The notes beneath the pieces were generated by a model, which saw nothing but the letters and a program-made list of their open reading frames with translations, searched no databases and was not told where the DNA came from. The position numbers were made by a program, and so were the translations under genes. DNA of 49,808 bases from positions 1,672 to 51,479 of the forward strand of contig JAKCDM010000010.1 in NCBI GenBank assembly GCA_021841865.1, given 5' to 3'. Positions within the stretch are counted from its first letter, which is position 1. The number at the start of each line of letters is the position of its first letter. Source of the stretch: Pseudomonadota bacterium. Lineage in GTDB: Bacteria > Pseudomonadota > Gammaproteobacteria > Burkholderiales > Burkholderiaceae_C. Below, in pieces: positions 49,760-49,808 of this stretch.

Positions 49760-49808
49760 TCAGTGGTTGCGCGCGAGCTGCTCGAGAATCGCCGGGTTCT
49801 CCAGCGTC
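49760..49808 (-). CDS. C-terminal end of an unidentified protein
   Basis: Only the last 15 codons are inside the window; they read TLENPAILEQLARNH before TGA (49762-49760). A good terminator follows, which supports a real gene. The fragment is too short to place in a family; nothing more can be said of its role. Confidence 0.6.
   Translation of the reverse strand, partial: TLENPAILEQLARNH

Overview
The window looks like a chromosomal segment of a high-GC betaproteobacterium, most likely of the order Burkholderiales. This is inferred from strong GC3 bias, dense four-base gene overlaps, an ImuA-ImuB-DnaE2 mutasome, an LldR/LldD lactate locus, an NsrR/YtfE pair, a tad pilus operon and a complete arn (L-Ara4N) operon. 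No rRNA, tRNA, CRISPR array or intact insertion sequence was seen. No stretch of more than 300 bases lacks a gene.

1-8.9 kb: the C-terminal end of a sigma-54 activator faces a flavin-containing monooxygenase. Between them lie a TGTGACAG repeat array and a textbook -24/-12 promoter. Next comes a minus-strand pair (secreted phosphoesterase, then di-haem peroxidase). After that two ketopantoate-reductase paralogues flank an AEC-type carrier.

9-20.2 kb: a CBS-domain protein is followed by a twelve-gene minus-strand tad (Flp pilus) operon. It reads from the Flp pilin at 20.19 kb to TadE at 9.7 kb, mostly joined by ATGA/GTGA/TGATG overlaps. The TadA ATPase carries an N-terminal FHA domain. No TadZ, TadV or TadD gene is present. 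The operon also holds a second short Flp-like protein, a secreted protein of unknown function and a DUF192 protein.

20.3-32.5 kb: divergent lldR/lldD share a TGGTCAGACCA operator. They are followed by a PaaI-type thioesterase, a PAS-GGDEF cyclase and a nitroreductase. A nitrosative-stress unit follows (NsrR and the iron-sulfur repair protein YtfE/RIC, each with a candidate operator), then a UvrD/Rep-type helicase. A minus-strand group encodes a CitE-like lyase, a CoxE-like VWA protein and a MoxR ATPase, with a LysE exporter beyond it.

32.5-38.9 kb: a short remnant of a histone-deacetylase-family gene lies beside the SOS mutasome operon imuA-imuB-dnaE2. A perfect LexA box precedes imuA. Facing it is the SOS-associated SRAP (YedK/HMCES) gene. 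Between the box and SRAP is a 49-codon hydrophobic reading frame built partly on 18-base repeats. It is the most speculative but most interesting candidate in the window.

38.9-49.8 kb: a divergent Lrp regulator and alanine dehydrogenase are followed by a secreted orphan protein of unknown family with less GC-rich composition. A seven-gene arn operon comes next: glycosyltransferase ArnT, one ArnE/F flippase subunit, ArnB, ArnC, ArnA split into two genes, and ArnD. It would make and attach 4-amino-4-deoxy-L-arabinose to lipid A. The window ends in the last 15 codons of an unidentified minus-strand gene with its own terminator.
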